64,000 bases of DNA from Niveispirillum sp. SYP-B3756 (GCF_009495745.1 NZ_WIDQ01000006.1:248001-312000); one strand, 5' to 3'; positions 17,442 through 26,522 are shown, counted from the stretch's first letter. Translations and numbers: made by a program. Notes: generated from the letters alone by a model not told the origin.

Positions 17442-20237
17442 ATGAAAAAGAACAAGTTGGGGCGGCCGGGTGCCTGGACGCGTCATGGTCGGGCACCGAT
17501 TTGGTTGATGGCGGCTTCATGCGCTGCGGCCCTTGCCGCACCTGTTTCGGCACAAGATGCTGGTGACGGTATGCTGGAGGAAATCGTTGTTACCGGTTTC
17601 CGGGGCAGCCTTGCCAGCGCCATTGAAACCAAGAAGAACGCCAGCAATTTCGTCGATGCCGTGAATGCGGAAGATATCGCCAAATTCCCCGATCTCAATC
17701 TGGCGGAATCGTTGCAGCGTATTCCTGGCATTGCCATTGATCGTGATGGCGGCGAAGGCCGTACCATTACGGTGCGCGGTCTTTCCTCTGACTTTACCCG
17801 CGTGCGTTTGAACGGGCTGGAAGCGCTGGCCACCACCGGCGGCACCGATGGTTCCGGTGGTGCCAACCGGGGGCGCGGCTTCGATTTCAACATCTTCGCC
17901 TCCGAATTGTTCAACAATATTAAGGTAAACAAGTCGCAATCGGCGGAGATTGAAGAAGGATCGCTGGGGGCCACGGTCGATTTGCAGACGGGACAGCCCT
18001 TTGATTATAAGGATTTCACCTTCGCCGCCTCGGCCAAGGGAACCTATAATGACCTGTCAAAGAAATATAATCCGCGCGCAACCCTTCTGGTTGCTGACAA
18101 GTTTCTTGATGACAAGATTGGCGTGCTGGGGTCGGTGGCCTATTCCACCCGTAACGTGTTTGAAGAAGGGGCGTCGACCACCCGTTGGGAAGTGCCGATC
18201 CCCAACCCCACCGGAGCACCTAATCCTAACACCAAGTTCCGCAGCGTGCCGGCCAATCTGGCGGCACAGCAGGCTTGGCATCCGCGCATTCCGCGCTATG
18301 GCCGGCTGGATTATGATCAGGACCGCCTGGGCCTGACGGGTGCTATCCAGTTGCAACCATTCGAGAATACCCGCATTGACCTGAATGTTCTTTACGCCAA
18401 GCTGAAGCAGAATCGTACGGAACAATATCTGGAGGCCATTTCCTTCAGCCGCACCGGTGCGGCCGGCATGGGTGGCACCGATGTGGTGAGTGGCACCATC
18501 AACGATAATAATGCGCTGGTCCAGGGGCGTTTCAACGGTGTCGATATGCGCACCGAATTCCGCCGGGATGAGTTGAATGCCGACTTCCTGCAATATTCGG
18601 TAGGGTTGGACCAGGGGATTGGTGAGAGCCTCACCCTGAAGCTGCTGGCCGGCTGGTCCAGCAATACGCAAGATAATCCTGAACAGACCACTGTTTCGCT
18701 GGAGCGCTATAACTCCAACGGATATAGCTATGATTTCAGCGGGAACAAGAAGCTGCCGGGGTTTGATTACGGTTTTGACGTCACCAACCCGGCCAATTGG
18801 GCCTGGAGCAGCTCTGCGGCACAGGGCGACGCCTCCTTGATCCGGATGCGTCCCAACAAGACGAAGAACGAGTTTGTCAATTATCGCGCCGACCTGTTGT
18901 GGGATGCGACCGATAATGTGACCCTGAAGACCGGTTTCGCTTGGAAGAAGTATGATTTCAAGACAGAGGAATGGCGCCGCATCAATGAAAATGCCGTCGC
19001 TCTGCCGGCAGGCACCAGTGTGGCGCAGATTTCCAAGCTGTTCTCCGGCTTTGGTCGCCATATGGATATGCCAGCGGGTACACCCAGCAGCTGGATTGTG
19101 CCTGATCTAGACAAAATCGGCGACATACTCGGAATTTATTGTAACTGTATCAACCAGTTCGGTAATTTCACTCTGTCCAAGGATAATCAGCTTGGCCAGA
19201 ACCGCGACGTGACGGAAAAGGATTTGGCCTTCTATGGTCAAGCCGATTTCAACTTTGAGGTGATGGGTAAGACGGTCCGCGGCAATATCGGTCTGCGTCG
19301 GGTAAAAACCGAACAGCAGGCGTTCGGCTATGTGGGCAGCCGCCCAACCGTCAGCGACCGCAGCTACTGGGACACCTTGCCGTCGATGAACGTGTCCGTG
19401 GAAGCCACGGAAGACGTGTTCGTCCGCTTCGCCGCTGGCAAAGTGATGGCGCGGCCGCGCCTGCCGGATCTGACGCCGGGTGGTTCGATCAATACCCAAT
19501 CCAAGACCTTGACCATCGGCAATCCGGATCTGGAACCCTACCGCGCCAACACGGTGGATATTGGTCTGGAATGGTATCCGGACCGGGAGACTCTGGTTTC
19601 CGTCGGTTACTTCTACAAGGATATCAAGACCTATATCCAAAACGTGGCCAGTACCCAGGTGCTGCGCACGGTGGAACTGCCCCTGGAATCTCTACCGGCC
19701 GCAGAGTTGGATAACCTCTATACCGTGACACGGGCACAAAACACTGAAGGCGGACCGCTGAAGGGCTTTGAAATCAGCGTGCAGAAGCCCTTTACCTTCC
19801 TGCCCGCACCGTTTGACAATCTGGGTGGTATCCTCAACTACACCCATGTGAAGTCGAATATTATCTATAACCTGCCCAGCGGAGCCACCAATCTCCAACG
19901 GACGGAACCGCTGGTAAACCTGTCCCCGAACTCCCTGAACGCGACGCTTTATTACGAGACGGAGAAGTTTAGCGTCCGTGTGTCCGGTTCATTCCGCGAT
20001 GCCTATTTGACTAATGTGGCACCGGGTAACAATATCGATGTCCGTGGCAAGAACTCCACGTTCAACCTCGATCTGAACGCTTCATACAATATTAATGAAC
20101 ACCTCACCGTCTCCTTCGAGGCGATCAACCTGACCGACCAATATGATGATAAGTGGGTTGGTCGTGACCTGCAGGCCATGGACACTTATGTCCATAGTGG
20201 TCGGCAGTTCTTCCTGGGTGCCAGCTATAAGTACTGA
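17442..20237 (+). CDS. TonB-dependent outer-membrane receptor, pectin-oligomer uptake
   Basis: 931 residues. Signal peptide ends near VSAQDAG (~37); the TonB-box-like EEIVVTGFRGS is at 46-56, then a plug domain (FPDLNLAESLQRIPGIAIDRDGGEGR ~78) and a long barrel ending in an aromatic tail (LGASYKY), typical of porin-assembled receptors. The sequence style matches the TonB-Xanth-Caul class used for plant glycans. ATG 17442 is chosen because GGGAGG at 17429-17434 is correctly spaced; ATG 17436 would be too close. Operator site D is upstream and a pectate lyase downstream, so oligogalacturonides are the likely cargo. Confidence 0.9.
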   Translation: MKKNKLGRPGAWTRHGRAPIWLMAASCAAALAAPVSAQDAGDGMLEEIVVTGFRGSLASAIETKKNASNFVDAVNAEDIAKFPDLNLAESLQRIPGIAIDRDGGEGRTITVRGLSSDFTRVRLNGLEALATTGGTDGSGGANRGRGFDFNIFASELFNNIKVNKSQSAEIEEGSLGATVDLQTGQPFDYKDFTFAASAKGTYNDLSKKYNPRATLLVADKFLDDKIGVLGSVAYSTRNVFEEGASTTRWEVPIPNPTGAPNPNTKFRSVPANLAAQQAWHPRIPRYGRLDYDQDRLGLTGAIQLQPFENTRIDLNVLYAKLKQNRTEQYLEAISFSRTGAAGMGGTDVVSGTINDNNALVQGRFNGVDMRTEFRRDELNADFLQYSVGLDQGIGESLTLKLLAGWSSNTQDNPEQTTVSLERYNSNGYSYDFSGNKKLPGFDYGFDVTNPANWAWSSSAAQGDASLIRMRPNKTKNEFVNYRADLLWDATDNVTLKTGFAWKKYDFKTEEWRRINENAVALPAGTSVAQISKLFSGFGRHMDMPAGTPSSWIVPDLDKIGDILGIYCNCINQFGNFTLSKDNQLGQNRDVTEKDLAFYGQADFNFEVMGKTVRGNIGLRRVKTEQQAFGYVGSRPTVSDRSYWDTLPSMNVSVEATEDVFVRFAAGKVMARPRLPDLTPGGSINTQSKTLTIGNPDLEPYRANTVDIGLEWYPDRETLVSVGYFYKDIKTYIQNVASTQVLRTVELPLESLPAAELDNLYTVTRAQNTEGGPLKGFEISVQKPFTFLPAPFDNLGGILNYTHVKSNIIYNLPSGATNLQRTEPLVNLSPNSLNATLYYETEKFSVRVSGSFRDAYLTNVAPGNNIDVRGKNSTFNLDLNASYNINEHLTVSFEAINLTDQYDDKWVGRDLQAMDTYVHSGRQFFLGASYKY

Positions 20238-20265
20238 TTTCCGCTTTCCCGTTTCCCTTGCCTTC

Positions 20266-20299
20266 GGCCATCACTGCCTGTCAGTGATGGCCGTTTTTC
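20266..20299 (+). terminator. Intrinsic terminator between TonB receptor and pectate lyase
   Basis: 11-bp perfect stem ggccatcactg (20266-20276)/cagtgatggcc (20282-20292), 5-base loop, followed by gttttt. The lyase start is 37 bases after it, so the lyase is reached by read-through or has its own promoter. Confidence 0.88.
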
Positions 20300-20328
20300 T
20301 ATGCCATCAATCGGCCTGGAGAGAGCCC

Positions 20329-21681
20329 ATGCGGCGGATTTTGCTCAGCGCGCTTTTCTGGGGAATGGCCGGCGGTGTGGCGCCGGCGGCGTCGCCATTC
20401 CCGCAGGTTCCCCTCGGCCCCATTCCGGCCTTTTCCGGTGCGGAAGGGGCGGGTGCCTATTCGGTGGGTGGCCGGGCAGGGGTTGTGCGCATTGTCACCA
20501 ACCTGGAGGATGCAGGCCCTGGCAGCCTGCGGGCAGCGGTGGAGGATGCCGGAGCCCGTATGGTGGTCTTTGCTACCTCCGGGACCATCCATCTGAAAAA
20601 GCCGCTGAAAATACATAATGATTTCATCACCATCGCCGGCCAGAGCGCCCCGGGCGAAGGTGTCACCCTGGCGGATCAGCCGCTGATCATTGCGGCCAAC
20701 CATGTGGTGGTGCGTTATTTACGCGTCCGCCTGGGCGATCTCAGCCAAACGGAGGGTGATGCCGTGTCCGTCACCGACGGGCAGCACATCATTCTGGACC
20801 ATATTTCCGCCAGCTGGTCGGTGGATGAAACCCTGTCGGTCTCCCAGAAATGGAAGCCGGGCATGAAGGGGCTGGATCATGTCACAGTGCAATGGTGCCT
20901 GATCAGCGAAAGCTTGAACAAATCCGTTCATAGCAAGGGAGAGCATGGCTATGGCAGCCTGGTCCGCGGCTCCTACGGTGCGCGCTATAGTTTCCACCAT
21001 AACCTATGGGCCCACCACAAATCGCGTATGCCCCGCCCCGGCAACTTTATTGAGGCTGACGCCGATCCGGATGGCGCCGTCATGGATTTCCGCAACAATG
21101 TCTTTTATGACTGGCACGGAGACGCTGGCGGATATAACGTCGATAAAAACGCGATAACGACGTATAATTTCATCAACAACGCCTATCTTCCAGGGCCTGG
21201 CAGCCAGCGGCAGATGGCGTTCCGGGAATCCGCCCCGCTGGCACGGGCCTTCTTTCAGGGTAATGCCATGGCGGGGACGGTGCCGGCCGACCCTTGGTCA
21301 CTGGTGATGGGGAGTGAGCGCGATGGCTATCGTCTCAACCGGCCGGCGGAAATGTTACCGGTTACCACGCAAGATGCACTGACTGCCCAGGGGGAGGTTT
21401 TGGCCCGCGCTGGCGCTTCCCTGCGGCGCGATCCGGTGGATCAGCGGGTGTTGGCACAGGTGCGGGACGGCAAAGGGGGCGTGATCAATAGTCAGCAGGA
21501 CGTTGGCGGCTGGCCGCTGCTGCCGGAAATGCGCGGTCCGCTGGACAGCGATGGCGATGGTATTCCCGACGCCATTGAACAGGAGCGCGGCCTTAATCCC
21601 CATGATGCGGCGGATGGCCGACGGTCGGGCCCGGACGGCTATACGGTGTTGGAGAAATATCTGGCGGAACTTGTCCGTTGA
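20329..21681 (+). CDS. Secreted pectate lyase-like parallel beta-helix protein
   Basis: 450 residues with signal peptide (MRRILLSALFWG ... APAAS). Beta-helix segments typical of PL1-like pectate lyases: PAFSGAEGAGAYSVGGRAG at 32-50, ITIAGQSAPGEGVTL, HIILDHISASWSVDE and FHHNLWAHHKSRMPR. A calcium-loop-like DSDGDGIPDAIE lies near the C-terminus. Cleaves polygalacturonate by beta-elimination, producing the unsaturated ends handled by KduI/KduD. Start at ATG 20329 behind GGAGAG and after the terminator; the open frame continues upstream into the receptor gene but cannot be the real start. Confidence 0.88.
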   Translation: MRRILLSALFWGMAGGVAPAASPFPQVPLGPIPAFSGAEGAGAYSVGGRAGVVRIVTNLEDAGPGSLRAAVEDAGARMVVFATSGTIHLKKPLKIHNDFITIAGQSAPGEGVTLADQPLIIAANHVVVRYLRVRLGDLSQTEGDAVSVTDGQHIILDHISASWSVDETLSVSQKWKPGMKGLDHVTVQWCLISESLNKSVHSKGEHGYGSLVRGSYGARYSFHHNLWAHHKSRMPRPGNFIEADADPDGAVMDFRNNVFYDWHGDAGGYNVDKNAITTYNFINNAYLPGPGSQRQMAFRESAPLARAFFQGNAMAGTVPADPWSLVMGSERDGYRLNRPAEMLPVTTQDALTAQGEVLARAGASLRRDPVDQRVLAQVRDGKGGVINSQQDVGGWPLLPEMRGPLDSDGDGIPDAIEQERGLNPHDAADGRRSGPDGYTVLEKYLAELVR

Positions 21682-21725
21682 TAACGGGAAGGGGAGGCAC
21701 CGTTCGGCGCCTCCCCCTGCCGCAA

Positions 21726-23129
21726 TCACGTTCCCTTCGCCTTGGTGGCGCTGTCCAGCACGTCCGGCCGCTTCGGCGTCATATCATCCAGATTCCAGTC
21801 ATCAGGATTGAAGCTTTTGGCGCTGGGCACCTGTTGCGGATAGCCATGCAGGTCATTTTCGCTGTCGATAATGTTGCCGCGCCCTTCGGCCACATCGGAA
21901 ATCAACTGCACATCCTCCTTGTCGCGGTCCCAGGGCCGCGCCCCGACCTGTCCCAGGACATGCTGCTGCACCGCCGTGGCCGGCATGGCCGTCAACCCCT
22001 CCGGCCAAATGTCCGGCCGCTTCAGTTCAATTACCTTGGCGGGAGCCGTGGTGTAACGGCCGATCTGCTGGATCGGGTTGCCGACCTGATCAACCGCAAT
22101 ATTGTCCTTGCCGTAATATTCCAGATCGCCATAACCGCCGATCATCAGGAAGGCCATATGTGGCGGCGTATCTGGACCCGCACGGAACACATTGCCCACG
22201 GCAGTCATCTTGCCGACCTGATAGGGCATATTGCCCCATTCCTCAGCCATCAGATTATAATGAATAGCCCGCTGTCCGGAATTATAGATCAGATTATTGA
22301 CAATGGCGCCATGGACACCGCCCTTGAAGAAGGGATTACGTTCCACATTATGGGCGTAGAGATTGCCATAGATCAGAATATCCGTAACATTGTCATGGAT
22401 CAGCGATCCTTTGGAATGCTCGATCTTAGCATGGGTGGAGTAACGCAACCCTTGGGCAATGATATTGTTGGAGAAGGTGATACGGTGGGAGGTATTGCGC
22501 CGCCATTCCTGCGGCGTGTTCCCCTTGAAGCGCGGGCCGGAGGCGGAGAGATTTTCATCAGTGGCCCAGGTCAGGCTGCAATGATCGACAATAACATTAT
22601 AGGCACCGCCAATGGTGCTGATACTGTCATGATCGTTACCACTGCGCTTGGGCTGGCCCGCCTCACCCACACGAATACGAATATGCTGGATGATTACATC
22701 ATGGGCGGCGATATCCATCCCCCCCTTGATCAGTGTAATGCCGGGGGAGGGGGCCGTCTGACCGGCAATGGTGACAAAGGGTTCGGTCAGCTTGACGGTC
22801 TTATTGCCCAGGTCAATGACACCCCCCACCTCGAAAACGATGGTGCGCGGCCCCTTGTGATGCAACGCTTCCAGTAGGGAGCCGGGGCCGTCGGCGGCCA
22901 ATGTCGTCACCTTGATGATTTCACCACCACGGCCGCCGACCGTGTCGGCAGCCCAGCCCAGGGCGCCCGGGAAGGCAAGTTTGCCGCTGGTGGCCACCGC
23001 TACCGGTGTGGCGGGTTGCGCCGCCCCGGCCGTGGAGAAAGGCAGCACCACCAAGGCCAGCGCCGTGGCCAGCATCAGCCGGGCCAGTAGGGAGCGGGCA
23101 GCCGGTCGGCGGGTCTCTACAGCGTTCAT
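21726..23129 (-). CDS. Secreted pectate lyase-like protein 2
   Basis: 467 residues on the minus strand. Signal peptide MNAVETRRPAARSLL... to GAAQPATP. PL1-like features: FPGALGWAADTVGGRGGEI, TIAGQTAPSPGITLI, VIIQHIRIRVGE, VIVDHCSLTWATDENL. Distinct from the lyase at 20329 (no calcium-loop tail) but the same general fold, so the two may differ in substrate pattern or mode. ATG 23129 has GGGAGGA upstream on the minus strand; the open frame extends further upstream into the promoter region. Operator site E lies between this gene and the divergent hydratase gene. Confidence 0.88.
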   Translation of the reverse strand: MNAVETRRPAARSLLARLMLATALALVVLPFSTAGAAQPATPVAVATSGKLAFPGALGWAADTVGGRGGEIIKVTTLAADGPGSLLEALHHKGPRTIVFEVGGVIDLGNKTVKLTEPFVTIAGQTAPSPGITLIKGGMDIAAHDVIIQHIRIRVGEAGQPKRSGNDHDSISTIGGAYNVIVDHCSLTWATDENLSASGPRFKGNTPQEWRRNTSHRITFSNNIIAQGLRYSTHAKIEHSKGSLIHDNVTDILIYGNLYAHNVERNPFFKGGVHGAIVNNLIYNSGQRAIHYNLMAEEWGNMPYQVGKMTAVGNVFRAGPDTPPHMAFLMIGGYGDLEYYGKDNIAVDQVGNPIQQIGRYTTAPAKVIELKRPDIWPEGLTAMPATAVQQHVLGQVGARPWDRDKEDVQLISDVAEGRGNIIDSENDLHGYPQQVPSAKSFNPDDWNLDDMTPKRPDVLDSATKAKGT

Positions 23130-23187
23130 CTGAACTATCCTCCCTCTCGCCAGGTTCGGCGATAAATTCAATTTGGTGTCTTGTAAA

Positions 23188-23203
23188 TGACACCGGTTTC
23201 CTA
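23188..23203 (+). promoter_or_regulatory. Candidate LacI operator, site E
   Basis: TGACACCGGTTTCCTA in the divergent region between the pectate lyase (start 23129, minus) and hydratase (start 23272, plus); identical to site A. Confidence 0.75.
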
Positions 23204-23271
23204 TAGTCCTTTTTGGAACGAATGACAATCGCTTCGGCCCTGGCTGAAGACAATAAGCGGGGAGGGCGTGA

Positions 23272-24096
23272 ATGCCTGACAATGGCGATGATCTGACAGC
23301 CGACATCCGGCGCGCCTTCCGTGATGCGCGCCGGGCAGGGCGGTCGTTGCCTGATTATCCGGGGACGATTCCGGCGACGCTGGAAGCAGCCTATCTGATT
23401 CAGAATGCGGCTATCCGCGAATGGCCCGATGCTGTTGCGGGTTGGAAGATCGGCCTCATCCCCCCCGGTGTCCGTGACCTGTATCCGCAGGAACGGCTGG
23501 CGGGGCCGATTTTCGCCCGTACCGTCCACGTGGCAGAGCCGGGCGAAATTGTGGATATACGCGCCATCGAGGGCGGCTTCACGGCGGTGGAGGCGGAGCT
23601 TCTGTTGCACATCGCCTGTGATATTGCCCCCGGCAGCGTCGCGGAAGATGCGCCGCTGCCCCCCCTGATTGCCGCTGCCCATCTGGGCATCGAACCGGCG
23701 GGCAGTCCCCTTTCTGCGATCAATGATCTGGGGCCGGCCGTGGTGGTGAGCGATTTTGGCAATAATGCCGGGGTGGTTATCGGGCAGCGGCTGGCGGGCG
23801 ATCTGGAAACGCTGCTAGGCCCGGAGCCGCCGGCTTTGCGGGTGGAAACCCTGGTGAATGGCGAACGGATCGGCGAGAAGCCGCTGACCGCCATTCCCGG
23901 CGGGCCGGGCCGCGCCCTACGCTTTCTGCTGCGTAATCTGGGACGGCGCGGGATCACTTTGCCACAGGGGGCCTGGATTTCGACCGGCGCCATCACCGGT
24001 GTCCATCGGGTGGAACCGGGTGACGAGGCAATGGTGACGATGGAAGGAGTGGGGGAACTGAAAGTTCGCTTTGTCCCCGCCCAGCCACTGGAATAA
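23272..24096 (+). CDS. FAH-superfamily 2-keto-4-pentenoate hydratase-like protein
   Basis: 274 residues, MhpD/fumarylacetoacetase-like: AYLIQNAAIREWPDAVAGWKIGL, EAELLLHIA with the metal-ligand glutamates, LGIEPAGSPL and ITGVHRVEPGDEAMVTMEGVGELKVRF at the C-terminus. Members hydrate or decarboxylate 2-oxo acids from aromatic meta-cleavage, or dehydrate 2-keto-3-deoxy sugar acids. No aromatic ring-cleavage gene is nearby; operator site E and the ExuT-like transporter place it in the pectin regulon, where acting on a 2-keto-3-deoxy sugar acid is the better guess. GGGGAGGG precedes ATG 23272. Confidence 0.82.
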   Translation: MPDNGDDLTADIRRAFRDARRAGRSLPDYPGTIPATLEAAYLIQNAAIREWPDAVAGWKIGLIPPGVRDLYPQERLAGPIFARTVHVAEPGEIVDIRAIEGGFTAVEAELLLHIACDIAPGSVAEDAPLPPLIAAAHLGIEPAGSPLSAINDLGPAVVVSDFGNNAGVVIGQRLAGDLETLLGPEPPALRVETLVNGERIGEKPLTAIPGGPGRALRFLLRNLGRRGITLPQGAWISTGAITGVHRVEPGDEAMVTMEGVGELKVRFVPAQPLE

Positions 24097-24106
24097 GAAA
24101 AATTAT

Positions 24107-24166
24107 CGCCGCTCATGAATAGAGCGGCGCGTAATGAGAATAAAGGGGGAGATCAACCCCCTTTTA
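24107..24166 (+). terminator. Two hairpins, the second terminator-like, after the hydratase gene
   Basis: cgccgctc (24107-24114)/gagcggcg (24122-24129), then aaaggggg (24142-24149)/cccccttt (24157-24164) ending tttta. May partly insulate the transporter gene 59 bases on. Confidence 0.6.
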
Positions 24167-24224
24167 TGTCAGCCGGGGGCGGACATGCTTTCGCCCGCGA
24201 CCATGTCATTCAGGGAGGAAACCC

Positions 24225-25508
24225 ATGTCGGGCGTGAATGATGTCCCGCAACCGGCGGCCGCTATCGGCCGCTATCGTTGGGTTGTTGTGGCGCTGCTGT
24301 TCGCGGCGATGGCCATCAACTATGTGGATCGCCAAATGATCGGGGTGTTGAAACCCACCCTGTCCAAAGAAATGGGCTGGTCGGAAACCGACTATGCCAA
24401 CATCATCTTCTGGTTTCAGGCCAGCTACGCCATTGCCTATATCGTCTTTGGCAATATCGTGGATCGTCTCGGGGCACGGTTTGGCTTCGCGCTGGCCTTC
24501 ACCATCTGGACCATTGGCCATTTCGCCCATGCGGCGGCCCGCGATTTGATGGGCTTCATTCTGGCCCGTGCCGTGTTGGGTGTGGGTGAGGGCGGTGGTT
24601 TTCCAGGTGGCATCAAGGCGGTAGCCGAGTGGTTCCCCAAGAAGGAACGGGCCTTCGCCACCGGCATTTTCAATGCCGGCACTAATATCGGCGCCATCGC
24701 CACCCCGTTGATCGTGCCGGCTGTCACCCTGGCCTGGGGCTGGGAGATGGCCTTCATTGTCACCGGCCTGTTCAGCCTGATCTGGCTGCCTTTGTGGCTG
24801 ATCCTCTATCGCCATCCGTCCAAGCACCCCAAGGTCACTCAGGCAGAGTTGGCCTATATCAGCAGCGATCCACCCGATCCGGGGCACCGGATTGGCTGGT
24901 TTCGGCTGTTGCGCGTGCGGGAAACCTGGGCCTATGCGCTGGGCAAGTTCCTGATTGACCCGATCTGGTGGATGTTCCTGTTCTGGCTGCCGGACTTCCT
25001 GGCCAAGCGGCATGGGCTGGACCTGAAGACTTTCGGTATTCCGCTGGTCGCCATCTATCTGCTGTCCGACGTGGGCAGCGTGGCGGGTGGCTGGCTGTCT
25101 TCCCGCTTGATGCATCGTGGTTACAGTGTCAACCGTGCTCGCAAGCTGGCCATGCTGATCTGCGCCCTGTTCGCCCTGCCTGTGGCTTTTGCGGCCAATG
25201 CCGATACGCTGTGGGTGGCAGTCTTGATCATCGGGCTGGCCACGGCGGCGCATCAGGGCTTTTCTGCCAATCTCTACACACTGCCCAGCGATGTATTCCC
25301 CCGCGCGGCGGTTGGATCAGTCGTCGGCATTGGCGGGATGCTGGGGGCGATCGGCGGCATGGCCATGGCCAAATATGCCGGCTGGGTGCTGGATAAGGTC
25401 GGCACCTATACGCCAATCTTCATCGTGGCCGCCACGGCCTATCTGCTGGCACTGCTGGTGGTGCATCTGCTCACCCCCCGCATGGCACCGGTGGAAATCC
25501 GCGAATAA
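24225..25508 (+). CDS. ExuT-like hexuronate MFS transporter
   Basis: 427 residues, about 12 hydrophobic segments. N-terminal RWVVVALLFAAMAINYVDRQMIGVLKP is the ACS-family start found in hexuronate and other sugar-acid transporters; GARFGFALAFTIW and RAVLGVGEGGGFPGGIKAVAEWF fit the same family. It would carry galacturonate or related acids across the inner membrane to UxaC. GGAGGAAACCC precedes ATG 24225. Last gene of the pectin island; its stop codon touches the first repeat element. Confidence 0.88.
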   Translation: MSGVNDVPQPAAAIGRYRWVVVALLFAAMAINYVDRQMIGVLKPTLSKEMGWSETDYANIIFWFQASYAIAYIVFGNIVDRLGARFGFALAFTIWTIGHFAHAAARDLMGFILARAVLGVGEGGGFPGGIKAVAEWFPKKERAFATGIFNAGTNIGAIATPLIVPAVTLAWGWEMAFIVTGLFSLIWLPLWLILYRHPSKHPKVTQAELAYISSDPPDPGHRIGWFRLLRVRETWAYALGKFLIDPIWWMFLFWLPDFLAKRHGLDLKTFGIPLVAIYLLSDVGSVAGGWLSSRLMHRGYSVNRARKLAMLICALFALPVAFAANADTLWVAVLIIGLATAAHQGFSANLYTLPSDVFPRAAVGSVVGIGGMLGAIGGMAMAKYAGWVLDKVGTYTPIFIVAATAYLLALLVVHLLTPRMAPVEIRE

Positions 25509-25656
25509 TACCAGCGGCGCGAAATCATGACCGATGGTCACGCTTTCGCGCCGCTTAATTGCCGGCGCCAGCATCCGCTGGCTTGGCTACGCAGCACAGG
25601 CCGCGCGGCGGCAGTCGCCGCCGTACCAACGGTCATGAATTATGGCCGTTGGTATA
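25506..25656. repeat. 151-bp dispersed repeat element, copy 1
   Basis: Same length and clearly similar along its whole length to 50367-50517. Both begin taataccagcggc and end ggccgttggtata or gaccgttggtata, giving imperfect terminal inverted repeats (ataccagcggc... / ...ccgttggtat). Internally it holds agcggcgcgaaa/tttcgcgccgct arms, the shared block cgccagcatccgctggcttg and a TCATGAATTATG-centred hairpin. No coding capacity; looks like a MITE or REP-type composite. Confidence 0.85.
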
Positions 25657-25812
25657 CACCAATCTCCCTTGATCGTGACCGATCCAGGGAGATTTCAGGT
25701 TCCCTCAGTCGTCGGGTGGCGCATAAGGCATCCTTGTCTTACGCGCCACGAGGTGCTGAGCCGGCGGTCGCCGGCCTCCAAGCCGCCTGAAGGTCAACCT
25801 TTGGGCGGCTTG
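25657..25812. repeat. Hairpin-rich repeat related to the element at 26341
   Basis: Begins with an imperfect palindrome aatctcccttgatc (25661-25674)/gatccagggagatt (25681-25694). It then shares ttccctca, cttacgcg and a cggcggtcgccggcctccaag-like block with 26341-26490. Together with copy 1 it fills 25509-25815; no gene seen. Confidence 0.6.
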
Positions 25813-25815
25813 GTA

Positions 25816-26298
25816 TTACTCTTCCCCGTCCCCGTTGCTGTTGGCGACCAGTTGGATACCGTCCAGCAGCGACAGCAAAGCACCCCGCCCGGCAGGGCCG
25901 AGCTGGGAGGACAATTCTGCCTCATAGGCATCATGGCGGGCCTGGAACTCCTTCATCCGCTCCTGCCCGTCCGGCGTCAGATGCAGGCAATAGGAACGCC
26001 GGTCCGCCGGGGAGGGGGAGCGGACCAGCAGGCCGCGCCCTTCCAGCGCATCCAGCAGCGGCACCAGATTGGCCCGTTTCAGCCCCAGCGCGTCGCTGAT
26101 CTGTGATTGGCTGAGGCCGGGATTGTCACGCACCACGGTCAGAATGGCGAACTGGGTGGGGCGAATATCCACCTCCGCCATGAACTGGATGAACAAGTTG
26201 AACGCGGCAATCTGTGCACGGCGCAACCGGTACCCAACGGAAGAGTGCAGTGCCGACAGATCGACCCCGTTCGAACGCCCCTGATCATCCATAACCAT
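25816..26298 (-). CDS. MarR-family regulator, likely of hydroxycinnamate catabolism
   Basis: 160 residues. Winged-helix core: VGYRLRRAQIAAFNLF, RPTQFAILTVVRDNPGLSQSQISDALGLKRANLVPLLDALEGRGLLVRSP (~55-105), DRRSYCLHLTPDGQ. FerR/HcaR/HcaR-type MarR repressors control feruloyl-CoA synthetase clusters and respond to hydroxycinnamoyl-CoA; the neighbouring fcs-ech-vdh genes fit that role. I start at ATG 26298 (second Met two codons on) because a longer frame to 26361 would be encoded by the flanking repeat. The gene is bracketed by repeats on both sides. Confidence 0.88.
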   Translation of the reverse strand: MVMDDQGRSNGVDLSALHSSVGYRLRRAQIAAFNLFIQFMAEVDIRPTQFAILTVVRDNPGLSQSQISDALGLKRANLVPLLDALEGRGLLVRSPSPADRRSYCLHLTPDGQERMKEFQARHDAYEAELSSQLGPAGRGALLSLLDGIQLVANSNGDGEE

Positions 26299-26340
26299 GC
26301 TTCTCTTTCCCGCACTCTTTACTGTCCAGTCACCCAAGTT

Positions 26341-26490
26341 ATACCAAGAGCCATGGATCATGACTCTTGGTATTTACCTGTTCCCTCAACGCCTGGCGCT
26401 GCCTCTGGCAACTCGGGCTTACGCGGGCTCGAACCCGCGGGCCAGCGGTCGCTGGCCTTCAAGGATCATGGGACATGACCCTTGATGTTA
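26341..26490. repeat. Hairpin-rich repeat between the MarR and fcs genes
   Basis: Opens with ataccaagagccatg (26341-26355)/catgactcttggtat (26359-26373), a 14 of 15 palindrome. It then carries a gcgggctcgaacccgc stem and ends with aaggatcatg (26461-26470)/catgaccctt (26474-26483). Same architecture as 25657-25812 and the same TCATG/CATGA cores as the 151-bp elements. Confidence 0.65.
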
Positions 26491-26522
26491 CAGGTATGGC
26501 GCGCGGATTTCGAGCGGTCGCT

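Noticed and set aside
21691-21716. Hairpin ggggaggc/gcctcccc between the two pectate lyases as a terminator
   Set aside because: No T-run on either strand; kept only as a possible weak structure.
26424-26440. gcgggctcgaacccgc looks like a tRNA T-arm
   Set aside because: No acceptor stem, anticodon arm or CCA context around it; it is part of a hairpin repeat.
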